This document shows positions 1 through 12,950 of a DNA stretch of 64,000 nt, piece after piece. The position numbers and the translations under genes are program-made. Below the pieces are notes generated by a model. That model was not told the origin of the DNA and ran no database searches. It worked only from the letters and a program-made list of their open reading frames with translations. The stretch is from Kryptolebias marmoratus (taxonomy: Eukaryota > Chordata > Actinopteri > Cyprinodontiformes > Rivulidae), in NCBI RefSeq assembly GCF_001649575.2, contig NC_051436.1, positions 13,180,388 to 13,244,387 on the forward strand, in the 5' to 3' direction. How positions within the stretch are numbered: position 1 is the stretch's first letter; each line of letters starts with the position of its first letter.

Positions 1-445
1 TGCAAACAAGAAAGAATCAAAGTCTGAATGTTTGTAATCTTTGTGAGCTGCAGTGAGGATTTCTATTGACACAACTTTGTTTTGGAAATCATTTCATGAA
101 CTAAGGAGCACTTTTAAAAAGAACATTGTCACTGTAGAATTACACTTTGAGTTCATGTTGGAGCCAAACCCTTTTGTCTGAACTGCATCATTTACAGGAA
201 AGGCTTTGCTTAATTTAGAAAGACGCCAAACTAGTTTCCACTCTCATTACAACAGCCTTGCTCTGTGGTGAACCGACCCGACTGCAATCCAGACATATCA
301 CAAAGACATTTGGTGGATAATGAAACAAACAATAACATAAAGGAAGTTTAAACTGTACAACAGCTTAAACTTTATGAGATTTTAACATTGTAAAGCATTT
401 ATATTTCAAAACAACACATATTGTACATTCACTGTTTTCTTCCCT
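1..445. repeat. Left arm of inverted segmental duplication (partner 30088-30537)
   Basis: The first 445 bases read as the reverse complement of 30088-30537 with only scattered mismatches, so the duplication continues left of the window. In copy C the partner is intron 10 of the USP gene, which is why this arm is assigned to USP copy A. Confidence 0.9.
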
Positions 446-522
446 TTACATACATGGCTGGTTAAAGAAGAGTTTACACAGCAGAGGGACAAAAGTTTCA
501 GTTTTTATCCATTTGCTACAAG

Positions 523-736
523 CAGTGGTCTCCAATCCTGGTCCTGGAGAGACACTATCCTGCATGTTTTCCTTGTTTCTCTGCTCCAACACACCTGATT
601 CATTTGTTAAATGACCTCTTCATGTTCTGCAGAAGCCTGTTAATGACACACTGATTCAAATCAGCTGTGTTGAAGCAGAGAAATAAGTAAAACATGCAGG
701 ATAGTGGCCCTCCAGGACCAGGGTTGGAGACCACTG
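523..736. mobile_element. hAT-type MITE with 8-bp target duplication
   Basis: A non-autonomous palindromic element. The left end CAGTGGTCTCCAATCCTGG is mirrored by the right end CCAGGGTTGGAGACCACTG. It is flanked by a perfect 8-bp direct repeat GCTACAAG (515-522 and 737-744), the signature of hAT superfamily insertion. A related, more degraded copy is at 51232-51385. It sits inside the remains of USP copy A. Confidence 0.9.
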
Positions 737-1565
737 GCTACAAGCATTAAAATTAAAATGACCTGATAATACAACAATAAATTATATTTGTCTGTTTTGA
801 CTTTTGATTATTTTGTGCCTAGACAGATTACAACAACATGTAAATTTGTTGAATCTATGCAATGTAGGGACTCAAGGCAACCAGCAGAGGGTGTTGTAGG
901 TGAACAACAGATGAAAAAGAAGATTAAAAATAAAATGACAAAAGAGAGGACAACATATAAGATGAAAAACTCTGTCACACCTAACAGGACATCATCTTAT
1001 ACAAAAGATTAAATATAAGGGGTTTAAACATGATGATTAAAAAAATTGTGACCTTAAACTTGCTGATGCTGACAATGAGAGGACAAATACAGATGTTAAT
1101 ACAAGAAGAAAAAGATTAGTTCAAGGTGATAACGCTTGTTTTCATGAGTGTCAGGACAGTGAAACAACTGGAGAAAGTGAACAAAACAAAGCAAAACATG
1201 ATTTGGGGGTCATAAGAAGAAAAAAGTATCTGGAAAGAAAACAGTCAGAGAAAAAAAGAGGAAGACATCACTGATTAGAGAGTCAGGAATCATGATGCTA
1301 ACCAGAGCAGATTAAATAATCAATATTTGGAAGAAAAATTTATACAAAACCTCCCCATCATGAAGGTGAAGCAGATCAACAGAGGATAGACAGTAAACAA
1401 AGAACCCATGGTACATTGAAAACACAAAAAGATGGTTTGAAGAGACAAACCAAAATAGAGAAAACTGATGAAGATCTTAATGCTTCTTATAGACGATCTG
1501 CAACAAAAAGAAAAGATACACTTATATGGCAGCAATGAAAGGAACATAGAATATAATGAAGCAAA

Positions 1566-1918
1566 TATTAGTGAGATTTGTTTTAATTATTTCTGACAGC
1601 TCATACAAAAAATAAGGACAGTATGTGTCTCTGGGGTCAGGATCTGTGTTGAGTTATTCTTTTGGTAATCATTTGTGCTATATTCAGTCTTCCTCATTCA
1701 TGTCTTTTGAAGTTTTCCTGTCAGGCTGCCACACCCTCTTCAGCTTTTCTCCACTGCCTGTAACTATCATTCAACCTTTACAAGAAATGATATGAAACCA
1801 GAATGCGGATCAACTATTCTTTTTGTTTTGTTGTGTTGTATAACTGTTATATAAAATAAATGCTACAGTCAGCTTTGATTTCTGATCATTTTTATTGTGA
1901 TATATTTAGTTTTTGCAT
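1566..1918. other. Intergenic, nothing recognised
   Basis: AT-rich spacer between the USP-A remnant and the duplicated block starting at 1919. No ORF, repeat end or splice pattern supports a gene. Confidence 0.5.
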
Positions 1919-2470
1919 TGCTTTACATTTAAAATAACAGCATAAAGGTTGTAAAATCATTGGTAAATGTGTATTATTTTGACATGATCCAAAAAGAAAA
2001 ACGACATTTTAATAAAGTAAGTATATAAAATTGAAAGTTTCTGTTTAAAAGATTGTTTTGTGATGAGTCTTAAGGAAGCAGCCACTGCAGGTAAACAAAC
2101 ATACCTACGGTAGGTCACGTGATGACAGCCGGGAAACCCATGATGATTTTCATTTGAAGTAACGTCATGTGTTCTCTGTTTGATAAGACAGGCACAGGAA
2201 TTGATAACTTTGTGCAGAAGCTCTGCTATTTTGCTGCTTGTATTATAAAGTCCTAATACATAATCAGATGAAAAATAATAAATAAAGAATAAAGTCCATT
2301 TTGCAGATATTGAGCTAAAATTTGATGTGGTAGTAGCTGAGAATCATTTATAACAAATACTCTGAGCGTGACATCTCACAATATTGTCTGAGATCGTTTT
2401 CAAGATTTGACAAAAATGACTACAACTTTGTCATTTTCCCCGTTGGATGATTTAGGTCTCAAACAACAAA
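1919..2470. repeat. Inverted segmental duplication upstream of USP-B (partner 22240-22927)
   Basis: Reverse-complement similarity to 22240-22927 is clear over most of the block, for example the segment around 2090-2130 (GGTAGGTCACGTGATG) against 22680-22700. In the partner locus this DNA lies between UBL1 and RBR1. The 3' part (from about 2290) also belongs to a dispersed family seen near 34.7, 37.9 and 39.6 kb. Bases 2471-2924 to its right hold no recognised feature. Confidence 0.7.
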
Positions 2471-2924
2471 GGCAGCAAGTGATATGCATTTCTTTATTAG
2501 GACTAGGACTTTAACAACAAGAACAACAGGAATAATAGTAATAAAAACAACAACTAGGAGCACTCAGAGCTACGACAAGGCCATGGCATCAAACAAACCA
2601 ATGCTACAAAAACATGACCCCCTTAGCGGAGGTCAGTAATAACTAATAATAAGTAATTAATAACATGGGTCTTGGCAAACCTCTGCCAAACAGCCGTGAT
2701 TGAAACATGATTTTACCTTAAATAAAACTATTTTCTCTGTCATATCTCTTGTGTACAAAATAATTTCTCTTTAAGAACTGTGTGAAAAGGGACATGATTT
2801 GACCCATAAGATCTGCTTCTTATCATCATGTCAGTTTAATGAGCAAATGATTCTCCCACACATTTCATTAACTCTCCTGTTCAGAGTGCAGCTACCACAG
2901 CAGAAAACTCATGTCAGAATTCAC

Positions 2925-3217
2925 CAGAAGTTGTGCCTGTTTTTAATGTAATTCTGGTAAAAAATAAAAAAAATGTTTTAAAAATTATCTACATGCAAAA
3001 ATTTTGGTTTATCTACATTTATTATTTAGCCTGTACGTAGACGTAAATAATGTGCTTGCTGTCAAAGCCACGTTTCCGAGGCCACCTGAACGCAGCATTT
3101 TCGCAGCAGGAGACGAGGAGAAACAGAAATTCAGAGGACCGACGGCGTCTAGGAGAAGTTGAATGAATTGTAGTCAACCGAGGAATGGTTTTAAAGTTTA
3201 AACCTCGCAACTAAAGG
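2925..3217 (+). promoter_or_regulatory. USP-B promoter and non-coding exon 1, with ISRE
   Basis: The ISRE-like core GAAACAGAAA lies at 3120-3129. A non-coding first exon ends at 3217 (AACTAAAG followed by GTAGGT), and exon 2 begins at 3305 after a TTCTCTCTGCAG acceptor. The whole block is conserved in inverted form at 20690-20995, including the donor, which supports function as promoter plus 5' exon. The transcription start is not determined; it is probably within 3050-3150. No TATA box is obvious. Confidence 0.7.
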
Positions 3218-3356
3218 TAGGTTTGTGTGTATTCTTTGACTTTTACTTTTGTTTTTCTTGTCAAAACACCAACTGCATTTGACTGATAGTGATTCTCTCT
3301 GCAGCAGCCGGAGGTGGTTTAAATGAACCGACAGCAGGAAGAGACTAAACATAAAT

Positions 3357-6300
3357 ATGCCGGCTAACAACAAACCTTCAGGTAAGATATTTCGGAACTA
3401 TTATCAGACAACATAGAACTGTTTTTGTTGTAGATTTTGTTTTATTTGGGATTTACACATTAACCTTTATTGGACGGAGCATAAAATGTTTTGCAGGTTA
3501 GATTTTTTAGGTTTTGCTTCCATACTTTATTTTCTCCAAAAATCCAAGAGTTTTTTCCCCCACATGCATCTTCCCAATTTACTAGTGGTTATCAAACTTA
3601 CTTCCTCTTAGACGATAAATGGGACACCTGCAAATCCAAAAGTCTGCACCATTTTATAGTTTTATGCTATAAGTGGAGAATTTGTTAAAGAGATTCTAGT
3701 GCTGTTTTTGTAGAAACTCCTTTACCCGCAGTAACTCTCAGTAGTTGTTTTCTGTATGACTTTATCAGTCATTCACATGGTTGTGGAGGACTTTTGATCC
3801 ACTCCTATATTCAGCATTTTTAAAGTGTGCTGAAGTTTGCAGGCATGTGTTTCTGCTCAGCTCTCTTATGGTCCCACCACAACATCTCAGTCAAGTTGAA
3901 GTCTGGATTTTGATCGTACAGTTGCAGGACGTAGTTTTTTTTCTTTTTCAGTCATTCAGTTGTAGATTAGCTGCTGTGTTTGAGACCAGTCTGATCCAAG
4001 CTTCAGCTGCTGGACAGATGTCCACACATCTGACTCTAGAATCCTTTGGTCTACAGAGGAGTTCATGTTTGACTCAATGACTGCAAGCTGCCAAGATGGA
4101 GTGGCAGTGGCTCGGGAGGTAGGGGTTGGTCCTGTAACCGGAGGGTTGTCAGTTCGAGCCCCCGCCTCATCAGTCTCAGCTATTGTGTCCTTAGGCAAGA
4201 CACTTCACCTGCCTTGTCTACTGGTGGTAGTCAGAGGGCTCGGTGGTGCCAGTGTAATGGCAGCCTCACTTCTGTTAGCCTAGCAGCTGTGGCTACAATG
4301 CAGCTCACCACCATCAGTGGATGAAAGTAGTGTGAAGCGCTTTGGGGTCCTTGGACTAGATCAAGTGCAAGCCATTATACCAAGATCCTGCAGCTGCAGA
4401 ACAAACATAAATGTCTCTCACCACCATCCTTGACAGTTGGTATTAGGTGTTTGTGCTGAGTGTGAGTTTGGTTTTCACCAAACATAACACTGTGCATTGT
4501 GGGTAAACATCTCTACTTTGGTGTCATGTATCCAAAGCACCTTGTTCCAGAAGTCTTTTGGTTCATTCAGGTGAAACTTTACAAACCTCAGTCATCCTGC
4601 CATGTTCTTTTGAAATGTAACCCTTCCAAACAAGCCACACAGTATATTTCTAATTGTTGTCGTGAACTTTAACCTTTAACCTCCCAACTGAGGCCTGTAG
4701 AGTCTGAGTTGAAGATCTTGAGTCTTTTGTAATTTCTCTGAACATTGCACAGTCTGACCTTGGGGTGAATTCACTGGAAAGACTGGCAGCTGTCTTAAAT
4801 GTTTTCCACTTGTGAATAATCTTCCTCTGTAAAATGATGGACTTGAAGTAGTTTGGAAATGACCTTTAACCCTCCCCAGACTGATGACCAGTGACAGTAG
4901 CTTCTCTAAGGTCATTGCTGATGTCCTTCCACTCTGGTTAACACACACCTGTACGCTCCAGAGCAGCAAACTGATAAAACTCTGACAATGATCAGTTAAT
5001 CAATACACTCGATCAGCATCTCCTTTCCCTCCTAAATCTTATGTAAGGAACAAGAGTGGTCTTAGTTTGTCACAAAGCTTTTCCATTTGGGCTTCATTAT
5101 TGTTTGATAAATAATGACATGATGGAATCTGTTGTATCTGTTGTGTGTTTTTGTTCAACTGAGATTAGATTAGAACAATTTTCAAACCTTTTAAAGACCA
5201 AATCATTTCTATCATGTTCAGGTGCAAAAACAAAACCACAGAAATGAAACAAAGTAGAGTTTCATTTTTTTTATGACTGGAAATAAATGACACAAAATAG
5301 TTTTTATGGTTTTAAAATTAAATGAAACATGATGGTTTTTGTTTGAACACTGTACACCTGTCTGTGTTGTTTATGATCAGTTTATGATCCACATTAACAG
5401 CATGAATGCAGTTTTGCCATTTTTATGTGTGTAACACAAATGCACAACCCAGTAACCTTTGCAGTGTTTTGCAAATAAATTAAATGTCTTGGTTTTTTTT
5501 CCAAGTTCAGTTTGTGTTTTACATGAATAAAAAGGAAAATATTTCAAAATTACATTTGCATTATCTAAACCTCCCAACACGTCTATCAGCAGATGAATAC
5601 CACGGCTTGAACAACCGTGGAGCAACCTGCTACCTGAACAGTGTGCTGCAGGTGCTGTTCATGACTGAAGAGTTCAGAGAAGCTGTGAAAAGGTTTGTTG
5701 TTGTTGTTGTTTTAGCCATATGTGTTAAAGTAAGTTACTGTAGATTAAGTTTAAGGGGCACCTGTGTAATACACCTAATTTCCTTTTCTTTAGTTTTTCA
5801 GATGACAGTCCTGACACTGAGAAGGTTATTGATCCTCATCTTAAAGACTTGTTTCATGACTTACAGCGTGAGACTACACACACCAAAAAAATAATAAAGG
5901 CACTGAAGATTGACAGAGGTACAGTGTGTTAGCACTCAGGACAGTCTTTGTGTCTTTTGTCTTCTTTTTCTCCATTTAGGGATCTGCGCAGTGGATCATG
6001 TGTCTCCATCACACCCTGTCCCTAACATCCTCCTCTGTCACACCAACCCTCTGCATGTCCTCCTCTACATCCACTAACCTCCTCTGTGGTCTTCCTCTGG
6101 TCGTTCTCTCTGGCAGCTCCATACTCAACATCCTTTGTCCAATATATCCACTGTCCCTCTTCTACACATGTCCAACCCATCTCAGCCTCAAACTTTGTCT
6201 TCATCCTGCCCAGCCTGTCCCTCTGATGGACCCATTCCTAATCCTGTTACTTTTGGTCACTCTCAGTGAAAGTCTTAACATCTTCATCTCTGCCACCTCC

Positions 6301-9300
6301 AGCTCTGCCTCCTGTTTGTCTCTTAAACTCTCCACCTTCAGTACCTCTTCTCCTTGTAGCATCTCTGTTACACCTGTCTCCGTCTCATTCACACACATGA
6401 ACTGTAAATCCCTTTATGCTCATTTTATAATGACATCAAACTGGAGCTTATTGCAGGTGATCATTTTGTGGGTTGAACAAATGTCTAGTTAACATTTGGT
6501 TTATATTTAAAACAAACAAAAAAGAACAAATACCATAACATCAACCAGAAATATGTTTTTAATGGGAATATTATCTTTATGAATCTTAGTGCAGTGATGT
6601 GATTACCATGGGTGCTTCAATTTTTGTTTCCCTGAATTTGCTCCCCCTTTTTATCACATCATCAGGCGCCCATGCTACAGATCAGTGCTGTCTGCAAACA
6701 TCATGGTCCACTGACTTTGTTTTAATGACATTAATGCATTTGAAGTTAAGTTGATAAGTAAAGTAGAATACAGTAATTAAATATGAAAACCCTCTAATTA
6801 TCATCAGGCTGGATGATTATCATATATAAACACAAACTATTGTTCTTCAATATTTATTACTTATTTTCTTGAAGAAACACAAATGAAGTGTGTTTTATAT
6901 TTCAGTGTATGAACAACGTGATGCAGCAGAATACTTAGAGAAGATTTTAAGCCAGACCAGTTCCAAAGCAGCAGAGGTACAGACTTCATCAATATTACAA
7001 GAGAAACTTTAATTTGTTGAAAAAAAAAAATCCACTTTCTTCACATGTTTATGTTCATCTGTTTGTCCAGATCTTCCATGGACAGATGGTGCACAGGACC
7101 ACCTGTTCTGTTTGTGAGACAGACACTGAGACAGGTGGACAGTTCTGGCATCTTCCCTTTGACCTGGTGGATTCTTCCAGTGGAAACTACAGCGTGGTGA
7201 GAATTTTATAAATCCCAGTTATTCCTTGATACTCTCTGTATTCTGAAGGTCTGATCTAGTAAAGCTTGTGTGATTTATTGAAAACTTTCTATTTAAAAAT
7301 CCATTTTAAAGACTTTTTTAAAGACAATGTTCAGTTTTTCCTTGATGTAAACACTGATCTATTTTTCAGGAAGATGGCATTGAGAAACATTTCAAACCTT
7401 CATATTTTAATGGAGACAACCAGATGTACTGTGACAAATGTGATACCAAAGTTGATGCTTCTAGTGTGAGTAAATGCAAAATATTCCTCAGGTTTTAAAA
7501 TGACCATACTAACATACTAATATTTTTGAATAAATCTGTATTTTTAAATCAGAAATATGTTATAAAGCATCATCCAGATGTTCTGATTCTGCTGCTGAAG
7601 AGGTTTGACTTCAGTTATCACTTCATGTCGTATGTCAAAATCAAGTGTGATGTTGATGTTCCCCACACCCTGAAGATACCAGAGGTATGTCTTTAGTATA
7701 GTTTAGAATTTGTTATAATCTCTGTTTTTTAATATTTGAGTCTGATAGCTAATGTTTTTCTCCTGCTGATCAGAATCAGACATATGAACTCTATGCGGTC
7801 GTGGATCATTTTGGGGATCTGAGAGGCGGACATTACACAGCAACCATCAAGTCCCAGGATGATGAAGACAGATGGTTCAGCTTTGATGACACCAGAGTCA
7901 CATCGGTGAGACTTAGCAGCTTTTCTTCACTGTTGTTAAAGGTTGCTTCAAAACTACTGTAATTTAAAGGTAAATAATCCAAAAATACATAAATTTGTTA
8001 GTTTTTTGTTTGCCTTTTCTTTCCACAGCTCAGCAGTCCATTCACAGATGATAAGAACGTTGCAAAGTAAGTTTTCGAGGCTACTGAATAAAATTAATCT
8101 GCCTGGGTAATCGTTTCACTAAGGTTGTTGTTCAGTCCATTCTTCCATCAAATCATACTCCCAACATGTACCCAGCACTTGTCATTTAATACAAAGCGAT
8201 GACTTTTTCACAATCAGTGGTTGATGTTTCATAGGGTACTAATCTGTTACATTTCCCTGAAATCCCACATGCAGAGGCAGCAGCTCCAGGGATTTATTTA
8301 CATTATTACAGTTTGTTTACATTTGCTGACAGCTGATAAAAGATCCATCCTCCTCCTTCAGCAAAAAGAGAAACTTCTCCAAGACCTGTAGGCAAACACC
8401 TTCTTTTCATACCCAAAAAGTCAGAGTATAAATTGACCATAGCTGCAAAAATACGAATTGCTGGAAGTATAAATTGACCTGGAGCCACTTACTGGAAGTC
8501 AGAGCTAAATCTGTTTGTTCACATCTGGCATTCCAGCAGATCCCCTCACTGACAAACAGTGAAGGAGCTCTTTGATGGAGTGATGTCAGCTGCTCAGGAG
8601 GCTGTGATCATTCTTAGTTCAGAGGTTACCAAAGTAATGGACAGTGTTAGTTTCTTCAGCACAAAGTGGAAATCATGTTGTACTCTACCAGATCTGCCCT
8701 TTGTCACCAAATCTGTTTGTGGTGTTCGTGGACAGGAGGCTGATTTTATAAACATACTGGAAGCATTAAATTCAAAATAAGCTGATATTAAAATAGTAAT
8801 ATAAATATTTGACATGAATTAACAAATATTTTGAGGTCAGTTGAGAATAGGATTAATAGCTTTTGTTCTTTTATAGATTTGGCAGTGCCTATCTTCTGTT
8901 TTATAGAAAGAAAGGTAAGACTCAGTAAATTGATGTGTGACATAAATGAATGCATCAAACTGCTTGACATGGTGACTAAATATATATATTTTTTTACTGT
9001 CAACTTAATGCAGCAGATATTCAAGAAAAAAGGAAACGTAAGAGGAATGAGATACGGGATGACCTGGTACCAAAGAAGGCAAAACTAGACTTTTGTGCAC
9101 GGTACAACACAGTGAAGGATACTGACATTGAAGACCAGGAAGACAATAAAAACCTGCTCTCAACTGAAATCTGGAAAAGATTGAAGGTTCCTGAACGTGA
9201 AGAACTAACAGTGACTAGAGAGAGTAGACCAGATGCTGATCATGATGTTCAACCTGGAGAAAGTAAAATATCAGCTGTACTTCCTAGACATGACAGACAT

Positions 9301-12300
9301 GATGACATGAGTGATCCACCAGGAGGATTTATAGATGAAGAGACAGAAATAAAGAGAATAAAAAATGAGACAGAAAATTCTGACAGACATGAAAACATGA
9401 CATCTAAAGATGCTGACCAGGAAGAAAACACAGATGAGAATGACATGAGGCAGGAAGAAGACACATATCTGATCTCTTCTAAAGAAATGAAAAAAATCAG
9501 TGTTCCTGAACAATCAGAACTAACTGTGGTTAATCAGACCAGACCAGATGTTTGTCATGATTTTAAACCTGGAAACAATGAAAAGGTGGTTTCTGCTGCT
9601 CATGACAGACAAGATGATATTAGTCATGCCCAGGGGAAATTATCAAGTGGAACTACAGAAGACAAACAGGAAGAACAGGAAGTCAAACATGAGACTGAAG
9701 ACTTTAGTTGTTGCAAAGGAGGCATCACATCTAAAGATAGAACCACGAAAGACCTGGAAGACAACAGAGGTCTGCCCTCTACTGGAGATCAGACTGAACT
9801 GAAGGATCCTGATGAAGCTGACATTAATCTGACGACACCAGATGTGAAGATCAACCTAAAACCTGGAGACAGTGAGAGGTCTCCTTTACCTGCTGGTCAT
9901 GATGAGATGAGCCCTGAACACAGAAAAATAATCTGTGTAACAACAGATGTGAGCAAAGAAACAAAAAACTCTAACGATCATGAACAGGTTATGAAAACAA
10001 AGGATGAAATCACTGATGATTGGGAAGAAAACAGAAATCTGCTCTCTAACACAATTTCTGCTCAGACTGAAGTGAAGAATCCTGAAAAATCAGAACAAAC
10101 TGAGACTAAAGAGATGAGACCATTTGTTGATCATGATGTTCAACCTAGAAACAGTAAAATATCAGCTGTGCTTCCTGTACATGACAGACAGGATGACGTG
10201 AGTGATCCATACAGTCTAATAATGAATGTAACAACAGATAAAAATAAACAGACTGAAAACTCTGACAGTCATGAAGACATGACATCGAAGGATACTGACC
10301 AGGACAAAGACAGAGGACTGCCCTCTACTGGAGATCAGACTGAACTGGAGGATCAGGATGAAGCTGAACTAACAGAAGTTGATCCAACCAGACCAGGAGT
10401 TGGTCATGATTTTAAACCTGGAGACAGTGAAAAAGTTGTTTATACTATTTATGACAGATCAGATGATATTAGTGATGCCCAGGGGAGAATATCAGATGGA
10501 ACTACAGACAACACACAGGAAGAACAGGGGGTCATACATGAGACGGAAAACTTCAGTTCTTACACAGAAAGCATCAAATCTAAGGATAGAAACACTAAAG
10601 ACCTGGAAGACAACAGAGGTCTGCCCTCTACTGGAGATCAGACTGAAGTGAAGGATCCTGATGAAGCTGAGATTAATCTGATGACACCAGATGTGAAGAT
10701 CAACGTAAAACCTGGAGACAGTGAGAGGTCTCCTTTACCTGCTGGTCATGATGAGGTGAGCCCTGAACACAGAAAAAGAATCAGTGTAACAACAGATGAG
10801 AGGAAACAGACAGAAAACTCTGACAGTCATGAACAGGTTATGAAAAGTAAGGGTGAAAACACTGATGATCGGGAAGAAAACAGAAACCTGCTCTCTACCG
10901 AAGTTTCTACTCAGACTGAAGACAAGAATCCTGAAAAATCAGAACAAACTGAGACTAAAGAGATGAGACCAGATGTTGATCATCATGTTCAACCTGGAAA
11001 TATATCAGCTGTATCTGCTGGACATGACAGACAAAACAACACCAGTGGTCCACCAGGAAGATTTATAGATGAAAAGACAAAAGAAAAGGGAATAAAACAT
11101 GAAACCGAAAACTCTGACATACATGCAGATGAAATCACAAGTATTAATACAGATACTGATGACCTAGAAGAAAAGATCTCTACTGAAGATCAGGATAAAA
11201 TCAGGGATCCTGAAAATAAAAAACTCAAAGAGATGAGACAACCACTGAGTGAATTAACAGATAAAGACACAAAAGACATGAGAATAACACATGAGACAGA
11301 AAACTCTGACAGTCATGAAGACATGACATCTAAGGATGCTGACCAGGAAACAGTCAGAGGTCTGCCCTCTACTGGAGATCAGACTGAATTACAGGATCAG
11401 GATGAAGCTGAACTAACTGACACTGATCAGATGACACCAGATGTGAAGATCAACCTAAAACCTGAAGGCAGTGAGAGGTCTCCTTTACCTGCTGGTCATG
11501 ATGAGGTGAGCCCTGAACACAGAAAAATAATCAGTGTAACAATAGATGAGAGCAAACAGACAGAATCAACACACAACTATGACAATAATGAACAGGAGAT
11601 GACAACAATGGATGAAAACACTGATGATCAGGAAGAAACAGTAATCTGCTTTCTACCACCATTTCTACTCAGACTAATGCCCAGTATCCTGACAAATTGG
11701 AACAAACTAAGATCACCAAGACAAAACCAGGTATTGGTCGTGATGCCTGAGAACAGTGAAATATCAGCTGTATCTGGGGGACATGGCAATCAGGATGACA
11801 TGAGTGATCCACACCAGTTAATAATGAACATACCAACAAATAAAAACAAACAGACAGAAAACTCTGACAGTCATGAAGACATGACATTGAAGGATACTGA
11901 CCAGGACAAAGACAGAGGTCTGCCCTCTACTGGAGATCAGACTGAACTGAAGGATCCTGATGAAGCTGAACTAACTGTGGTTGATCAGACCAGACCAAAT
12001 GTCAGTCATGATTTTAAACCTGGAGACAGTGAGACAGGTGTGTCTGCTGATCATGACAGACAAGAAGATATTAGTGAGGGGAGATTATCAGATGGAACTA
12101 CAGACAACACACAGGGAGAAAAGGAGGTCAAACATGAGACGGAAAATTTTAGTTGTTGCAAAGAAGGCATCACATGTAAGGATGGAAACACTAAAGACCT
12201 GAAAGACAACAGAGGTCTGCCCTCTACTGGAGATCAGACTTACATGAAGGATCCTGATGAAGCTGAGATTAATCTGACGACACCAGATGAGAAGATCAAC

Positions 12301-12765
12301 CTAAAACCTGAAGATAGTGAGAGGTCTCCTTTACCTGCTGGTCATGATGAGGTGAGCCATGAACACAGAAAAATAATCAGTGTAACAATAGATGAAAGCA
12401 AACAGACTGAAACAACACAAAACTTTGACAATCATGAACAGGAGATGACAACAAAGGATGAAAACACTGATGACCAGGAAGAAACTGAAACCTGCTCTCC
12501 ACTGCAATTTCTACTCAGACTGACGTCCAGATTCCTGACAAATCTGAAAACAAGCTCTGGCAGTCATGAAGACATGATATCTAAAGATGGTGACCAGGAA
12601 AAAGACCAGAAACCAAATGCTGATCATAATGTTAAACCTGGAAACAGTGAAGTATCAGCTGTATCTGCTGGACATGACGGACAGGATGACATGAGTGATC
12701 CAGCAGGAAAATTTATAAATAAAGAGGGAGAAGAAAAGGGAATAAAACATGAGTTTGAAAACTGA
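3357..12765 (+). CDS. USP-B: ubiquitin-specific protease (C19) with giant acidic repeat tail
   Basis: Coding exons: 3357-3381, 5593-5692, 5794-5918, 6906-6976, 7071-7196, 7370-7465, 7553-7684, 7774-7905, 8029-8066, 8877-8914, 9017-12765. They join in frame to 1543 residues. The start MPANNKPS is read from exon 2. The catalytic domain spans about residues 10-294: Cys box GATCYLNS (Cys21), zinc pairs CSVC (119/122) and CDKC (170/173), LLLKRFDF, His box GGHYTA (His245), WFSFDD (Asp263/264) and the C-terminal strand [10 protein letters not shown]. The tail exon opens with a basic NLS-like patch (KRKRKR...PKKAKL), then about 1200 acidic, Glu/Asp/Thr-rich residues in tandem repeats. The expected role is removal of ubiquitin or a ubiquitin-like modifier from proteins. 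The TGA at 12763-12765 is premature relative to the ancestral tail. Fish relatives are, as far as I recall, annotated USP47-like; I do not assign a symbol. Confidence 0.88.
3735..4985 (-). mobile_element. Tc1-like transposon remnant in USP-B intron 2, split by a SINE
   Basis: The minus strand of 4680-4900 reads as the N-terminal helix-turn-helix part of a degenerate Tc1-type transposase ([17 protein letters not shown], then FTPRSD-like and SKNPRA-like pieces across frameshifts). The flanking plus-strand text (3760-4070 and 4385-4680) matches, from memory, a widespread fish Tc1-like family. No intact ORF or clear terminal repeats. It is interrupted at about 4096-4385 by a SINE. Confidence 0.6.
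4096..4385 (+). mobile_element. tRNA-derived SINE
   Basis: The 5' part has a pol III promoter look: an A-box-like GTGGCTCGGGAGGTAG followed about 40 bases later by a B-box GGTTGTCAGTTCGAGCC. The 3' part ends in the fish SINE/LINE tail motif GTGAAGCGCTTTGGGGTCC. It is inserted in the Tc1-like remnant of USP-B intron 2. Confidence 0.75.
5990..6410 (-). mobile_element. LINE fragment (reverse transcriptase C-terminal part) in USP-B intron 4
   Basis: Read on the minus strand across frameshifts it gives pieces typical of the region after the reverse transcriptase in fish non-LTR elements: [50 protein letters not shown]. Several stops. It explains the 987-bp intron 5919-6905. Confidence 0.8.
8067..8876. 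other. USP-B intron 10, nothing recognised
   Basis: 810-bp intron between the [12 protein letters not shown] exon and the [10 protein letters not shown] exon. Short open frames occur on both strands but show no family similarity or splice support. Confidence 0.6.
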
Positions 12766-12950
12766 TAGTCATAGAAAAGACATGACAGGGAATAATACAG
12801 ATACTGATGACCAAAAAGAAAAGCTCTCTACTGAAGGTCAGAATGAAATCAAGGCAAGTCCCATACTCAGTGAAAGATCTGTTGTGTGTGAGAGACAAGG
12901 TCAGGCTGATCCACAGGAGGTAATTATAGATGTAGAGACAGGAGGAAAGA
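9420..12950 (+). repeat. In-frame tandem and higher-order repeats coding the USP-B tail
   Basis: The motif [10 protein letters not shown] begins at 9766, 10312, 10615, 11356, 11914 and 12211. Spacings of 546, 303 and 741 bp recur as 558 and 297, so a unit of about 1.6 kb (offsets 1590, 1602, 1596, all multiples of three) occurs twice in tandem. Within it are shorter related modules with signatures [33 protein letters not shown] and [12 protein letters not shown]. The product is strongly acidic and probably disordered. Modules containing FLLRL near 11670 and 12510 are read in a shifted frame compared with their siblings. Confidence 0.9.

Larger units (their letters stand above)
1..1565 (+). 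pseudogene. USP copy A: decayed 3' part (intron 10 and charged tail exon)
   Basis: Bases 1-445 match, inverted, the intron between exons 10 and 11 of USP copy C (30088-30537). Bases about 1070-1565 match the lysine-rich tail exon of copy C (28469-29694): the stretches corresponding to [20 protein letters not shown] and [10 protein letters not shown] are recognisable at the DNA level. The reading frame is interrupted by several stops, and the middle of the tail (copy C residues around ENQTADRRG to IKNAEKT) is deleted near 1512. The exon encoding [10 protein letters not shown] was not found here, and a hAT MITE lies at 523-736. I infer the 3' end of a third USP gene, dead, with its catalytic exons expected left of the window. 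Confidence 0.75.

Noticed and set aside
3781..4283. Open frames of 72-99 codons near 3.8-4.3 kb
   Set aside because: They fall in a Tc1-like remnant and a SINE inside USP-B intron 2.
5998..6492. 164-codon plus-strand frame
   Set aside because: It is the antisense of a LINE fragment whose minus-strand reading matches known retrotransposon sequence.
8559..8815. Overlapping 73-codon frames on both strands in USP-B intron 10
   Set aside because: They lie fully within an intron bounded by good splice sites and show no similarity to the other USP copies.
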